64,000 nucleotides of DNA, taken from NCBI GenBank assembly GCA_944989445.1, contig CALYLW010000014.1:310001-374000 (forward strand), read 5' to 3'. A program made the position numbers and the translations under genes. Positions 45,301 through 55,060 of the stretch are shown one piece after another (the stretch's first letter is position 1; every line of letters begins with the position of its first letter). Below the pieces are notes generated by a model. It ran no database searches and was not told where the DNA came from. It worked only from the letters and a program-made list of their open reading frames with translations. This DNA is from Ampullaceana balthica. Lineage: Eukaryota; Mollusca; Gastropoda; Lymnaeidae.

Positions 45301-46717
45301 GGCGGCATTTATGGACGGCCTCTAAGGCTAATAACGGGCATGACGGCGAAAAGTTCAAGGTGTTTCGAACAGGTAACCTGGCTACCCGTTCAAAATTTGG
45401 ACGGGTACCCGGGCAGCTTTTTTCAACAATATTGACAGCCTTAGTCATAAAACAAATTGTTTTTGTATGAGTTTCTGAAACTTTAAAAAAGAAATAATTA
45501 TTTTCTACAGGATGGGAAACATAGTTTTTGAACTATATTGGAAGCATTCTCCAAACACATGCCGTAATTTCGCTGAGCTTACAAGACGAGGATACTACAA
45601 TGGTATTAAATTTCACAGAATTATCAAAGATTTTATGATTCAAGGTGGAGATCCCACTGGAACAGGTAAGCACATATAAGCTATCCTGATTATTATTTTG
45701 TAATATAAATAGTAAATCATTAATATTGTTTGGCTGTATATTAAATACACATTTATTGTCATTTATCTACCTTTGTTCTACGCTGTAAAAATATGTTTAA
45801 AAAACAAAAAACAAGAATCATTCAGGTCTAATAAATATACTAATAAAAATGCTACATTTTTAACCCTCCTAAATCACGCTCACCATTTAGAAAATATTTA
45901 CTAATGTACAGTAAATAGTAAATTGTGTGAGTAATATTTTAATTTAATGAGTTGAAACTTAATTAATTTCACGAAAACTAACACAATTATTATTATTTAC
46001 ATTTTCACTATTGAATGTTCAATATACCACCTCTGTATATTTTAAGTTTATAAAAAATACAAATGCTAATTACAGGTAGAGGAGGGGCTTCAATATATGG
46101 CAAAAATTTTGATGATGAAATCACTGAAGACTTGAAACACACAGGTAGATTAATTTTTTTCTGATTTGAGAGAAATTATGAAGTTACTGTGTTAAGATAG
46201 TAAATATTACTTTTTGATTTTTGCAGAGTTATTTTTACTGCCAGAGTAGAGTAAAAAGTGTTGTCCTTGATATATAAATATTTGAGCTAAATCAGTTGTG
46301 TTGCAAGATTACTATCATTTACATTTAGTTGAAGCTTTAATTTTAATCATTTAAAATATGAAATGAATAACTGCTCTAAACTTTTACAAAATAATGCATC
46401 AAAGTATTTAAATACTAATAATATATTTTTTATAGAAAATATTAGTAGGAGAATATTTGATGATGAAATGCTTGTAATTTTTGTTTTAAGGCGCTGGAAT
46501 CCTTTCAATGGCAAACAGTGGACCAAACACAAATGGAAGCCAGTTTTTCATTACACTTGCTCCTACTCAGTGGTTAGATGGGAAACACACTATTTTTGGG
46601 CGAGTTTCTTCTGGTATAAATGTAGTGCAGCGGATTGGCATGGTAGAAACAGATAATGGTGACAGACCTGTTGATCCAGTTAAGATTTTAAAATCATACA
46701 TTTCACCCACATCATAA
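33304..46717 (+). CDS. PPIL1: Peptidyl-prolyl isomerase-like 1, complete
   Basis: PPIL1 is a spliceosomal cyclophilin that isomerises X-Pro bonds and binds SNW1/SKIP in the active spliceosome. The exons are 33304-33380 ([10 protein letters not shown]...[11 protein letters not shown]), 45511-45665 ([43 protein letters not shown]), 46076-46144 ([15 protein letters not shown]) and 46491-46717 ([43 protein letters not shown], stop TAA 46715-46717). All phases join; the sum is 528 nt or 175 residues against 166 in human, the extra length being at the N-terminus. The catalytic block [14 protein letters not shown] and SQFF are intact. AATAAA signals are at 46762-46771. Intron 1 is 12.1 kb because of nested mobile elements. 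Confidence 0.97.
33475..33828. repeat. Low-complexity TATAAGT / ACTACT-type sequence
   Basis: Repeated ATAAGTATAAGTTA units pass into runs built from ACT, AGT and TACTAG. It is locally palindromic and could slip or fold. Similar texture occurs near 55130-55280 and 59280-59420. Confidence 0.6.
33938..35092. mobile_element. MITE with 9-bp target duplication (Mutator-like size)
   Basis: ATATTTGAA lies at 33929-33937 and 35093-35101. Inside, the ends GGTAAGCGTTATTCGCAC and, in complement, CGAAGTGATTATTCGCAC are inverted repeats, and each end carries more copies of ATTATCCGCACGG in both orientations (33980-34030, 35037-35080). No transposase is seen. The sequence near 63905-63985 is another end of this family. 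Confidence 0.75.
35441..35990 (-). repeat. 3' LTR of the Gmr1-like element
   Basis: 550 bp, matching 42318-42867 in length and, as far as I can read, in sequence. It begins TGTCAGGGTATGAG and ends AGACTTAACA on the minus strand. The plus-strand frames in it are duplicated in the other LTR and are not genes. Confidence 0.95.
35991..37148 (-). other. Region between pol and the 3' LTR
   Basis: The polypurine tract is at 36003-35991. I find no envelope-like frame. Sequence such as CCCGAGGTCACCCGGAGCC (36638-36656) and CCCGAGGTGACTCAGACCTC (36792-36811) forms a partial direct repeat within it. Confidence 0.6.
37149..40355 (-). CDS. pol: Pol polyprotein, order PR-IN-RT-RNase H
   Basis: A single open frame of 1068 codons. 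Protease: LRDTGC with Asp29. Integrase: zinc-binding His212, His219, Cys249, Cys252, then core Asp282 (AIDIVGP), Asp341 (LSDNGPQF) and Glu377 (NGMVERLNG), with 35 residues between the last two, followed by a GPF-type module (YSEGPFTV, about 515-522). Reverse transcriptase: [12 protein letters not shown] (741-752), [13 protein letters not shown] (about 774-786), [10 protein letters not shown] (803-812). RNase [10 protein letters not shown] with Asp954, [21 protein letters not shown] with Asp1020, ending IADFLSRQ. All catalytic residues are present, so the product could be active. The frame continues upstream without a stop to the TGA at 40454-40452, so pol probably has no separate start and the annotated ATG is arbitrary. 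Confidence 0.95.
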   Translation of the reverse strand: MSDIFRKSTGRLNVEKCLLLGKEASLLRDTGCTIVGCRKSLIPKKYMTDQTFTVKLIDGTIKTFETAIVDIKTPYLCGRFLSALFEDPVTDVILGNVRSDEDPPFHHGNVVTRAQNKRDKGGGPQMKTVISTIPKIFEHINLAEEQAKDGGLNKLWQKAKSQRVENTKQGIITFEINNNILYRIFISKIDNSVEKKLVIPKPYRRLVLETAHTTALAGHMSVRRTKYRICSQYFWPRMSIDIKEFIKSCPICQKARPPGSIKPIELGQMEVIGTPFQKVAIDIVGPVQLSDNKNRYILTLVDMATRWPEAIALKNITTQDVYEALLTIFSRMGFPEEILSDNGPQFSSDMYKQVCELFNIKSSHSSIYHPQSNGMVERLNGTLKSMLRKVADEEPNNWDRFLPAILFAYREVPNETTAMSPYELLFGRKVRGPMSILRKILTNENTTEEGKTTYEYIIDLKNRIKSGLYKTEAITKGKANKYKQYYDQRAREKDIQVGDKVLVLKPKKGNKLALYSEGPFTVTRKLSKFNVEIAKGHKRTVYHLNRLTKFVENNMDNTDANLSAAEKNEKTINGASATVIAEEEEEDVNSEDIKQIPLINVKVNSGIDINKELTEKQKRQVDDMVQEYKEIISDIPGKTSAGTHKIELLDSKPINVKPYAIPIHMIQSLKEEISMMLELGIIEESQSPYCSPLVLIKKKDGSIRTCVDYRKLNAITKKVAEVIPNQDKLLEHMNKAKYFTKLDLTKGYWQIPLEEKSKEYTAFQGPDGAYQYNFMPFGLATAPATFNKIVKKLFKGVKEVVTYFDDICVYTDDWESHIRVTREVLEILKKAGFTIKPSKLEIGKESIEFLGHRIGAGILKPDMNNINKVLEIERPKNKRQVRGLVGLIAYYNKFIPNFSTITAPLTDLTKKGKPNNICWTKECQQALDTIQNYLTNNPILVLPDIKEPFIVRTDASTKGLGACLMQKRDNMLHPVKYISRKLVDRETRYSTIERECLAIIWGIQKLSYYLMGARFTLQCDHQALKYLNTTKFENSRVSRWSLMLQEYDFNVEYIKGEDNIIADFLSRQ
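40452..40682 (-). CDS. gag: Gag nucleocapsid segment with CCHC zinc knuckle
   Basis: This segment carries [14 protein letters not shown] (CX2CX4HX4C, about 40610-40569) in a basic, Gly/Asn-rich context. It is in the same frame as pol but one base off from the upstream gag frame; it opens right after a TAA in its own frame at 40694-40692. It stops at TGA 40454-40452 followed by CTA. The nucleocapsid binds genomic RNA during particle assembly. The frame change at the GGGGG run (about 40689-40685) is either programmed or a mutation. Confidence 0.85.
   Translation of the reverse strand: MAEYRGEYGGNSRSRSTEGRVMCTCFNCGQRGHIMANCRQKWANNRMPANAKGNQYKSSDQKYNYGNKYPWYSQDR
40669..41514 (-). CDS. gag: Gag capsid-type protein
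   Basis: A 281-residue frame with a charged coiled-coil-like N-terminus ([20 protein letters not shown]) followed by a helical capsid region ([30 protein letters not shown] [28 protein letters not shown]). The ATG is the first after the leader. The arrangement of a Glu/Arg-rich start then a retrotransposon capsid fold is usual for metavirid Gag. The frame ends at TAG just past the change into the zinc-knuckle frame. Confidence 0.85.
   Translation of the reverse strand: METRSSSKGINMDEKLESFKKQGEKLALRGEELDEYVREQWKDFQTQERLREQREYDEKQRQKEREHELKLAEIKRKDVTELDMTGHSRENKDLRQILKNLQKFDGSQELDEYVATFEHVVAQAKVPKSQWLIELQVRLTVELQSFLLTEDVRTKLHDYDTVKRLLLQHAGFNGEKYREAWNRLAPESNNFRLFHSKLVRSLDNWVASTKTERTFEGLRDLLCRNKLLLNMNEEAVKCILMNNAPKCEDVLTQIDHIKSAGQGQLSRKVNTQSLVRGCGGI
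41515..42317 (-). other. 5' leader of the LTR element
   Basis: About 0.8 kb between the 5' LTR and gag. The primer-binding site is at its start (42317 downward). A 171-codon frame (42305-41790), Gln/Thr/Arg-rich, is open but has no recognisable domain and overlaps the primer-binding region; I treat it as leader rather than gene. Confidence 0.6.
42318..42867 (-). repeat. 5' LTR of the Gmr1-like element
   Basis: 550 bp, same borders and apparently the same sequence as 35441-35990. The identity suggests a recent insertion. Confidence 0.95.
43215..43841. other. PPIL1 intron 1, nothing recognised
   Basis: AT-rich intron sequence between the pogo-like MITE and the hAT copy. No repeat ends found. 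Confidence 0.35.
43842..44746. mobile_element. hAT-type nonautonomous transposon, 905 bp
   Basis: GTCATCAC lies at 43834-43841 and 44747-44754. The ends TAGGCCTGTCAACGGGTACC and, in complement, TAGGGCTGTCAATATTG with CCCGGGTACCCGTCC are as in 23692-25583; it is an internally deleted sibling. Part of a GACGTCATTTATG-type MITE end (44500-44570) lies inside it. Confidence 0.9.
44959..45330. mobile_element. MITE of the CCGTCCATAAATGACGTCA family
   Basis: The left end AGGGGCCGTCCATAAATGAC and the right end GGCATTTATGGACGGCCTCT are inverted repeats with G/C runs (CCCCCCTCGTCACAAA, CCCCCCTCATCACAAA) just inside. No frame. The same termini occur inside 43842-44746 and at 60536-61644. Confidence 0.7.
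45331..45510. other. Orphan hAT right end, then PPIL1 intron 1 acceptor
   Basis: 45375-45453 repeats the right terminal part of the hAT copy (ACGGGTACCCGGGCAGC ... TTGACAGCCTTA) without its own left end. The acceptor TTTTCTACAG ends at 45510. Confidence 0.6.
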
Positions 46718-46997
46718 AGAAATATATGTGCACTTTCACCCATTCATTAATTAACTGCTTAAATAAATAAAAATTCAGTTCAGACAGAAATTTGTGTTTT
46801 CCTTGTTTGATATGAATTACTTGTAGTCCTTTAACCTGATTTTTTATTTTTACATGGCAGTAAATGACGATTAGGAAAATTTGTTTTAGATTTAAAATCA
46901 AAACTCTAAAAATATCTGTTTTCAATTTTAATGTTTTAAAATATTCTATTATGCATATTATAAATTCCATGTAAACTTTACTGTTAGCAGCAATTAA

Positions 46998-49535
46998 AGT
47001 CCTACGCTTATATATGGTTTGTGTTTAGTCCTGCATTTTTATTAGAGATTTAAATGTTGATAAGTGTTGGTTTTCCTGGATTCTTCAGGCAACCCATTCC
47101 ACGCCCGAATTCCGGACGGGAAGAAGGAAAACTTGTATGTGTTTGTTCTTGCATACGGAATAAGAAAGGTGTTTTTATCCTTATGTCTATCTGAGGGTTG
47201 TATTAAGTTATCTTTGTGTTGTATTTCTAAATTAGCATTAATTGCTTTATGTATGATTACTACTTTGCTCTTGGTTCTTCTATCCTCTAGTGTTTCAAGG
47301 TTTAATGATTTAACTAATGGTGTTATTCTTGTCAGTTTCGAATATTCTCCAGTAATGAATCTGGCAGCTCTTTTTTGAATTTGTTCTAGTTTATCAATGT
47401 TTTCTTTGGTGGATGGGTCCCATACAGAAGATGCATATTCTAGTACAGGTCTCACCAAAGTGAGGTAGCATTTTAGTTTTATATCTCTATTACATTTGTT
47501 AAAGTTCCTTTTTATAAAGCCTAAGGTTTTGTTTGATTTTTTAATAACTTCATTGACATGGGGATTCCATGATAGTTTCTCATTTATTAAGACTCCTAAG
47601 TATTTTGCATCTTTAGTTTGGGTCAGTTCTTTTCCATGAATGTAATATTTTGAATTTATTTGTTTCTTTTTCTTTGTTACTCTTAACAGTTGACACTTTT
47701 CTGGGTGGAAAGACATACTCCAGTTAGTTTCCCATTTTATCAATTCATCTAAGTCTTTTTGTAAAATTTTGCTATCTTGTTGAGATGTTGTTGGGTAAAT
47801 CATTTATATAAATTAAAAAGAGTAAGGGACCTAGCACAGTTCCTTGTGGAACTCCTGAGTTAACCTTTATTGGTGCAGATTTAGATCCATTAATTATTAC
47901 AGTTTGCTCCCTGCCCAAAAGGAAGTCTTGGATCCAGTGATGTAAGGAACCTGAGATTCCAAAGTAGTTAAGTTTTTTTAAGCAAACTAAGGTGGTGAAC
48001 TTTTTCAAATGCTTTTGAGAAGTCTAGTAATATTGTATCTATTTGATCATTTTTGTCCAAGCCTTTTGATAGTTCATCTATTAAACCTATTAATTGTGTT
48101 TCACATGATCTGTTTTTTCTAAAGCTGTGTTGATGTGGGCATAGGGCATTATATTTGTCAAGGTGGTTAACTATTCTACTATATATTATGTGTTCTAGTA
48201 ATTTAAAGGTGATACTAGTAAGTGATACAGGCCTGTAATTACCAGGGTCTGATTTATCCCCTTTCTTAAAGAGTGGAGTTACGTTAGCTAATTTCCAATC
48301 CTGGGGCACTTTACCCTGGTTTAGAGAGGCTTGAAAGAGAACTACAAGGATTGGGGACAGTTCATTGCTTAGTTCTTTTAATAATCTTGCAGGCAAATCA
48401 TCTGGGCCAGTAGCTTTGTTTATTTTAAAGTTTTTTAGGAGTGAATGTATACCTATCTCATCTACAGTTATGTTACATATTTCCTCCATTTTATTTAAAT
48501 TTATTAAAACTTCCTTGTCGCCTGAGGCAGAAAAAGATGATGCAAAATATGTGTTAAGGATATTAGCTTTAGTTTCATTATCATTATAGGTTTTATTATT
48601 TGAGCCTTTTAGTGTGGCTATTCCTGAAGGTTCCATTTTTTTAGATTTGATAAAGGACCATAAGTTTTTATTGTTATCTTTGGTAATTACATTGTTTATA
48701 TATTCATTTTTGAGGTTCCGACTAAGTTTTTGTGTCAAGTGTTTAATCTTTAAGTATTTTTTGTGTATCCTATATGAATAGGTAGCTTTATATTTCTTAA
48801 ATAAGTTCTCTTTTATTTGCATAGCTTTTTCAATCTAGAATTGAACCAGCATTTGTTAATTTTATTTGATGTTAGTTTTGTTGGAACATTCTCATCCATT
48901 ATAGTTTTTAGATTTGTTTTTATATCTTTCCAAATTTCTTCTACTGGGCTATTTGTGTTAAATTTACTTAGGAAAGTTTGTTGGAAGTTAGCCGCTGATT
49001 GGTGTAGTTTTATTGAATTACATTTATTCCAAAGATAGATTATTCTTCTAGGTATCTTATTAATTTTAGTTTTTATTGTATTGGTGACCCTAACTATATC
49101 ATGGTCGGACAGTCCTGGAATTATTTTATAGTCTAACACTAGTCCTGGTCTATTTGTTAGGAATAAATCTAGTGTTTTATTTTTCCTTGTTGCTGTTTTT
49201 ACTACCTGTTCTAGGTTTATGTTGTTTATAGTGTCTAAAAAGTGTTCATTAATTTCTTTGTTAGTTTGATGGTTATCAATTGTATAATTTTTCCAATTTA
49301 TATCTGGAAGATTAAAGTCCCCCATAATCCATAGAACTGCATTTTTATTATTCTCTTTTATGAAAGTTAATTGACTACAAAGATTGTTCATGTATTCTAG
49401 GTTTGTATTCGGAGGTCTATATATACTGCCTACAATAAGTGGGGATGAGTTTGGTGTAACTATTTTACAATAAATAGACTCTATATTAAAATTTGGCTGT
49501 GTAGTAACTTCTTCAGCAATAATATTACAAATGAG
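46998..49535 (-). mobile_element. CR1/Jockey-type LINE, long 5'-truncated copy
   Basis: On the minus strand the order is endonuclease C-terminal part (GSIYRPPNTN near 49425, WIMGDFNLPDINW near 49330, GLSDHDIV near 49110), a linker, then reverse transcriptase (FKKGDKSDPGNYRPVSLTSI near 48250, HSFRKNRSCETQLI, DFSKAFEKVHH near 48010, GVPQGTVLGPLLFLIYINDL near 47850; a full palm DD block is damaged) and the C-terminal region ending GIRAWNGLPEESR near 47085. Frames change near 48818, 47990 and 47785. The 5' part of the endonuclease is missing. It begins about 230 bp past the PPIL1 polyadenylation signals. Confidence 0.88.
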
Positions 49536-49790
49536 TCATTAGAAATGAAACAAGTTTAATATCAACAATCACAATTTATTAATGAATGGTATTTAAATAA
49601 AATGTATGAAAACTAAATAAATAAAATTATTACAAAATGAAGTGATGAAAAAATATAATTTTTTTGTGTGGATTATTCACACAAGGATTAAAGAAATTTG
49701 ATTGTGTTCCTTATCTCTCTGTTCAACATTTATATTGCTTCATAGACACTAGTCAACCAAAAAATATTCTCACAAACTTTTTGGGTTCCC

Positions 49791-52513
49791 TTATTTCCAA
49801 TCAGATGAATATTTATAACCTTTCTTTTCTAAATCTCTTCTGGCTTCTTCAATTTGCTGAAAAGTAGTAAATAAAATAGATAAAATAAAAGACATAGGCA
49901 TCAACAGAACTTTGCAGGGATGTTATGAAAATATATTCAAAGAATACTTAATTAAATTTATAGGTTTTAAAAAAAGTATCATTTATGAAATTGAATGTTC
50001 GTTCGTCCGTCGATACGACGAGGACGACTCTAGCTTATGGACTAATACTATATCAACCTCTATTAAAAAAAGTTTGATAGTGAAAACCATTTTCAGTAAA
50101 TTGTATGGTGTTTTGTGACACCATTGATTGGCAATCTTTTTTATCAAATTTTCCTACGTTCATTCCCTCTTAATTTTTAGTATGGTTAGTATAAAAAAAT
50201 ATAGATTATTATAAAGAATAATATAGATGTATAGTCTTAGTAATAACTATAACAAAGACATCTTTTAAAAAAAAATTAACTGCTGAATACTAATACTACT
50301 ATTTATGTGTAGAAATAATATATAAAGAAATACTGTAAAAAGTGGTTTCTATTAATTTTTCAAGACAATTTACTTTATAAATAATTTATTTATATTTTAC
50401 AAAGTTAGGTGGTTTATATTCCATTTAAAATCTTGTAGGCAATGGAGTTATTTTTGTTTTTTCATCCTGAGAGTAGACTTATGGGAAGAATTAATCCTTT
50501 TCATTGCATTATTATTATGCTTAACCTCTTATTACAGTGACTCAGAAAATAATTAGCTATGAATGAAATATTTAGATATTAATTTTAAAAAAATACCTCT
50601 TTTAGTTCTTTTGAGGCCTCTACACAATCATTAAATGTAGCCACCCTGTATCCAATCATTCCTAAAGTGAAACACTGAGAAAAATAAAAAGATAAGTGTA
50701 GATACATGTCATACAAACAGGATATGTAGCAGCCTGAAAAGACATCACAAAACAACGAACGTTTCGGCAGAGCCTTCTTCACAAAACAACGAACGTTTCG
50801 GCAGAGCCTTCTTTAACTAAAAAATAGACAAAATACTCAAAATGAATAAGGGTTAAAATTATTATAACAGAATCAGAAACTGAGTACAAGTTTGAAATGT
50901 AAAATATCAGGAACAGCTGGTGAGAAATTTTTAAAAAAAACTTTCAGCTATTGCTAGTTTTTTAAATATTTTCTAGTATAAACAATCCTGATTTCATTTT
51001 TATGAACTCACTAGTTTTAAATTCAATTTTTCTTTTTAAATGAAAAATATTTTTAAATTGCACAAATTCACTGGAATATTTTTTTATTGGTCAAAACAAA
51101 AACAAAACTTCATTCTGGATATGTAATACAATCAGTAGCTAAATAGTAAATGAAAATGAAAGACACAATTGGTTTTTAACACTTTTTTTTTAAATGTGAA
51201 AACGGGGCAATATGAAGGGCATGCTAAATTTTTATACGTAAATATGTAGTGATTTCTGTTTATTATATTATTGAGATTTTTTGAATGGATGTCAAAACAC
51301 AGAAATTATTAATTTAAATCTTATAGCCTTCAGGAACTGAATTAGTGATTTTGCAATTTTTATATATTTAAAATTTAAGTAGCAAGCATTTATGCTGACT
51401 TAACGCTCATGCTCCATTCTCTTTTGACTTTATTACAGCCGTACTTTCATTATACAGAGGGAAAAAATTTAACCCATTTTCATTGTTCACTGAATATATA
51501 TTTTTTTGTGTAAATGTGCTTATATACATGCTGTGAATTTATCACAATTGACTACATTTTAAAATTGAATGTTACATGCAAGCCTATAAATTCATCTAGC
51601 TTCAAAAATACATTAAAATACAGCATAGTAGTATGTTAGATGAGTAAATAAAATCCTTTTTGTAAACTCTAATTGTGTACTTACAGCAAATGTAATCAAT
51701 AAGTAGACAGGAAGCTGGAAAAAAATTCAAGAAAAATAGAGACAAATTATATTGTGTTGTGTAGCATGGGAGAAATTATTGTAAAATTTAAGGCCTTTGT
51801 CAACTTTAAAAACACAAACAACAAGGCATAAGATGATATAAAATTTCTTACAAAGCAGTAGGTAGAATTTTAGATCAACAAAGGATTTAAATTAATTGTA
51901 GACATATGTTAAATGTGTTTGTTTTAAATAATTTTTGAAACTTTCTTTGCCTGTTGCATTAAAAAAAAATTTTTATAAATTATTTGTGACTTTTGTTTTT
52001 CCTAATTATAAGTAAGTGTAAAACTTGTATGGCTAATCTTAAAAATGTTAACATAATTGAAATAATTTAATTTTCACGCTAACAATTTTAAAATAACAGT
52101 TAAAAGGACTGGTTAAAAATTTTAAAGTTCATCTGAACTCCTTTACAAAAGCCTCACTGAATGAAAGACTTTTGTCAACCAGGCAATATGGGGTCAATGA
52201 GTACAGGACATTAAAAAGAAGAATGAAGACAGAGCAAAAGTGTAATTTAACACAACCACCCACCAAGGATAAAAAGGTACGAATATTTCAGTTGCAAAAT
52301 TTATATTTAAATATGTGGGGAAAAAAAGGGGGAAGGGGATTGTATTTTTGACATTATTTATAAGGTTTAGTTGGAAAAAAATTTGATTTTTACCGCAATT
52401 ATAATTTCATGGTACTCTTTCCGTAGTCCTGTTTGCATGTAACCCAAAACGTAGGCTAACCAAACTGTCATAAAGGATCCAAATCCCATGAGCCATTGAA
52501 ACAATTTTGGAAC
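49791..52513 (-). CDS. DPM3: Dolichol-phosphate mannosyltransferase subunit 3 (ATG exon uncertain)
   Basis: DPM3 anchors the catalytic subunit DPM1 in the ER membrane, where dolichol-phosphate-mannose is made for N-glycans, GPI anchors and O-mannosylation. Exons: 52513-52394 (VPKLFQWLMGFGSFMTVWLA, YVLGYMQTGLRKEYHEIIIA), 51714-51685 (LPVYLLITFA), 50674-50597 (CFTLGMIGYRVATFNDCVEA, SKELKE) and 49856-49791 (QIEEARRDLEKKGYKYSSDW, then K and stop TAA 49793-49791). All junctions are AG/GT and phase 0. Two hydrophobic segments and a C-terminal helix with GYRVATFxDC fit the family. The first exon here opens without ATG; the family starts M(T)KL-W, so only a Met (or Met plus one) is missing. A candidate is at 59019-59017. 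Predicted length is 98 residues with that Met; human has 92. A minus-strand AATAAA is at 49575-49580. Confidence 0.92.
49857..50596. other. DPM3 last intron with a LINE-tail scar
   Basis: 49998-50030 reads GTTCGTTCGTCCGTCGATAC then GACGAGGACGAC, the complement of the zinc-finger LINE 3' tail, so a short 3' stub of such a LINE may be present on the minus strand. Otherwise AT-rich. Confidence 0.45.
50728..50815. repeat. 34-bp direct duplication
   Basis: CACAAAACAACGAACGTTTC followed by GGCAGAGCCTTCTT occurs twice head to tail in the DPM3 intron, near 50746-50813. AACGAACGTTTCGGCAGAGC resembles a dispersed repeat but I cannot place it. Confidence 0.7.
50816..52393. other. DPM3 introns, nothing recognised
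   Basis: AT-rich introns apart from the 30-bp exon at 51685-51714. No repeat ends or RNA genes seen. Confidence 0.4.
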
Positions 52514-53037
52514 CTAAGAATTTAAAATATGAAGGGAAAAAAATTAGTTCTGCAAATCATTTTTAAAAATAAGGTAACAATTTTCTAGAAATTCCTCTGT
52601 ATATTTTGTATATGCAAGATGAAATGATGTGACAGAGTTTGAGTAGCTACTCAGTAGTAGGGACCAATGTGCATATCCTTTTTGTTATAAGGAATTATTG
52701 CAATAATCACCTAGGATAATTATGCATTGAGAATATTGACTTCCAAATTATCATCAAAACCATGGAGCAGAGATTAGAACTCATACATTTTTAAAAATTA
52801 AAAATTATTGATTTCTCAACTGTTCAAGTCTCAATTTTTCGTAAAAAAACAACAGTATTTACAGAATTTACTGACTGATAAGTGTGAATTCACATCTTAT
52901 TCTTGTACTGACAGAAATAAGTGCATAGTACTATCAGATGGCCGATTACTAAGTACATAATTTTTAATAGCAGTTAAGCATCACACATGGTGTAATCTCA
53001 TTTAATTAAGAGCATTGTTTTGGGCTATACTCGCGAT

Positions 53038-53330
53038 ATGGGGCACGGTGGACGAGCAGCAATGCGCTCAGCTGGCGTACCAAGAATGCCAAGAATCAAG
53101 GGTTCTAATCTCTGTGAAGGCAGGGGCTTGTTCCTGGGGCTAAAGGGTGTCCCCTGAGTCCACCCAGCTCAGAATGGGTACTTGACATTAGTTGGGGTTA
53201 AGTATAGGCGGCTGGGCATTGTGGTAGCCACACAATCCCCTTGTAAGCCATGGCTAAATAAACTTGTGAACGCTGCTTCACTTGCCCAGAAGGCCATCTG
53301 GAAAAAAGGGAATTTTATAATTGCCATATT
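53038..53330 (+). mobile_element. tRNA-derived SINE
   Basis: GGGGCACGGTGGACGAGCAG and AGGGTTCTAATCTC stand where A and B boxes are expected; the body (GAAGGCAGGGGCTTGTTCC, GAATGGGTACTTGACATTAG, AGGCGGCTGGGCATTG, TTCACTTGCCCAGAAGGCC) matches the copies at 31510 and 56375. Confidence 0.8.
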
Positions 53331-54215
53331 CCTCTTCCAACGCACACCAAATTAATTTTTTTTATAAATATCGGATTTGATCTCAATATGATAATTTTGA
53401 ACTGAAATGCTTTTGACATTCAGTTATTTAGCAGGAAAACTGTCACTTTAAGACTGAACACACATTTGAGGACCGATTAACTGTCCGGTAATTTTCCTAT
53501 GTCTATCAGATGACTCTCATAATTTAAATAGTAACACTTGCGGCCTTGACTGTTGTTCACATCAAAAGTTTTTGACGCCATTGCTGCACTATGTGTTAGC
53601 TTTCGTACAATGCCTCAGGCAACTAAGCAAATTTTGTTTAAAAATCATTGAATAGCTGAACTTGACTAACAGTGTTGAGGTGTATATTATATATATACCA
53701 GAATATTAAGAAGGTAATTTGATGTCACCATCACTTGCGTGTTAGCTCTTGTATGTTGTACTGCATCTTAACCATCAACACAACAAATAGAAAATGAACT
53801 CTGGGAATAAGCTAACATGAACTAATCGAAGTTATAGTTAACTTATCCTAATTAAACAGGAACGGTCCTGATCTTAGGACCCTTTAACTGTTAACAACCT
53901 TACATTTTAATAATTTATTGACTATTAATTGACTAGTAATCATAACTGTTTTATTCCTTTGTTTGGATGATTTAAAAAAAAATGCGCTGAGTTGATGGAC
54001 AGAACAGAGAGCTGAACACGAACAGCAATGACATCAATGGCGCTTTGAAGTCACCATCGGACGATGTGAGACGAAAATTTTTATATTTTCTAGTTGGTTC
54101 TCAAAGCTTAAGAAAAAAAAACACAGTTGCTTAACTGGTCTTATTTCAAATGGTTTAACCAGTCCCCAAAAAACAAAAGGCCTTAACAACCTTATTTATT
54201 CATGTTATACTTCTG
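53331..54215. other. Between SINE and LINE relic, nothing recognised
   Basis: If the DPM3 ATG exon is at 59.0 kb, this is DPM3 intron 1. Some text near 53540-53790 (GCGGCCTTGACTGTTG, ATCACTTGCGTGTTAGC) is similar to 8690-8830, part of the element at 8003-9262, so a diverged copy of that element may lie here. Confidence 0.4.
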
Positions 54216-54219
54216 TTAT

Positions 54220-55060
54220 CACCACTATCACCATGACTGTGTCCTGGATGTCGTTGACAGTTTTTACATATATGGTATCAAACATTTCGAGCACACCCTC
54301 AATGGAGGATGAGTTAAGTGGTAGGATAGGAAAGGCCGCAACTGTCATGGCCACAGAGAATAAAAGATTCTGATCACAAAAAACAACAACTAAGCTGCAG
54401 GTATAGGCTACTGGGCCTGCCTACTGAGCACACTCCTCTATGAATGAGAGTCTTGGACCACATTCACCGGGCATGAAAGAAGGCTCAATGGCTTCCACCT
54501 CAGATGCCAGCGCTGCATCCTAGACATCAAATGGTAAGGAAAAGTCCCTAACACTGCCAACACTGAGGTCCTGTCTAAAAAGAAACGTGCAGTGTCCCAT
54601 AATAATCCAATGATACCTCCAATGGTTTGGGCACGTCAAATAAATACAACCTGGTTGCATACCCAAGGACGTGCTATACAGCAAGCTGGCAACAGGGGGA
54701 AAAAAAGAAGTCGGTTGGACAGCCACGTCTCAGATACATAGACATATGCAGAAGGGACATGAAGGTTGCCAACATTAACATCCCAAACAGGGAGGACCTG
54801 GCAGAGAATCGATTCACATGGCAGGAAATCGTGAAGGAAGGGTCCTATGAGCTGAGGAGCAAAACAGGGCAGAAACAGCTGAACAAAGAGCAAAAAGGAA
54901 GGCCAGGCAACACTGTTCTACCCCATTCGAGTGTGGGGCATGCAAAACAGAACAGACTGCCATTTGTGGAGTGGATTGGTCTCACAAGTCACACCAAGAG
55001 CTGCAATCTAAAAAGATAAATCTCTCGTCTTTCGAAGATGGAAAGATGCCATACATATAT
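54220..55060 (+). mobile_element. 3' fragment of a zinc-finger LINE
   Basis: Frames read AWQQ-like SWQQGEKKKSVGQPRLRYID, then ICRRDMKVANINIPNREDLA and NRFTWQEI at 54660-54840, the C-terminal RT-thumb/linker pattern of this LINE group; upstream 54400-54600 carries the matching HLRCQRCILDIKW-type text in broken frames. A CGACK remnant near 54930 marks the former finger. Confidence 0.75.

Noticed and set aside
45375..45453. Third complete hAT copy ending at 45453
   Set aside because: Only the right end is present; the flanking GTCATAAA matches the GTCATCAC duplication of the neighbour only in part.
46508..46717. A separate 69-codon gene
   Set aside because: It is the in-frame part of PPIL1 exon 4.
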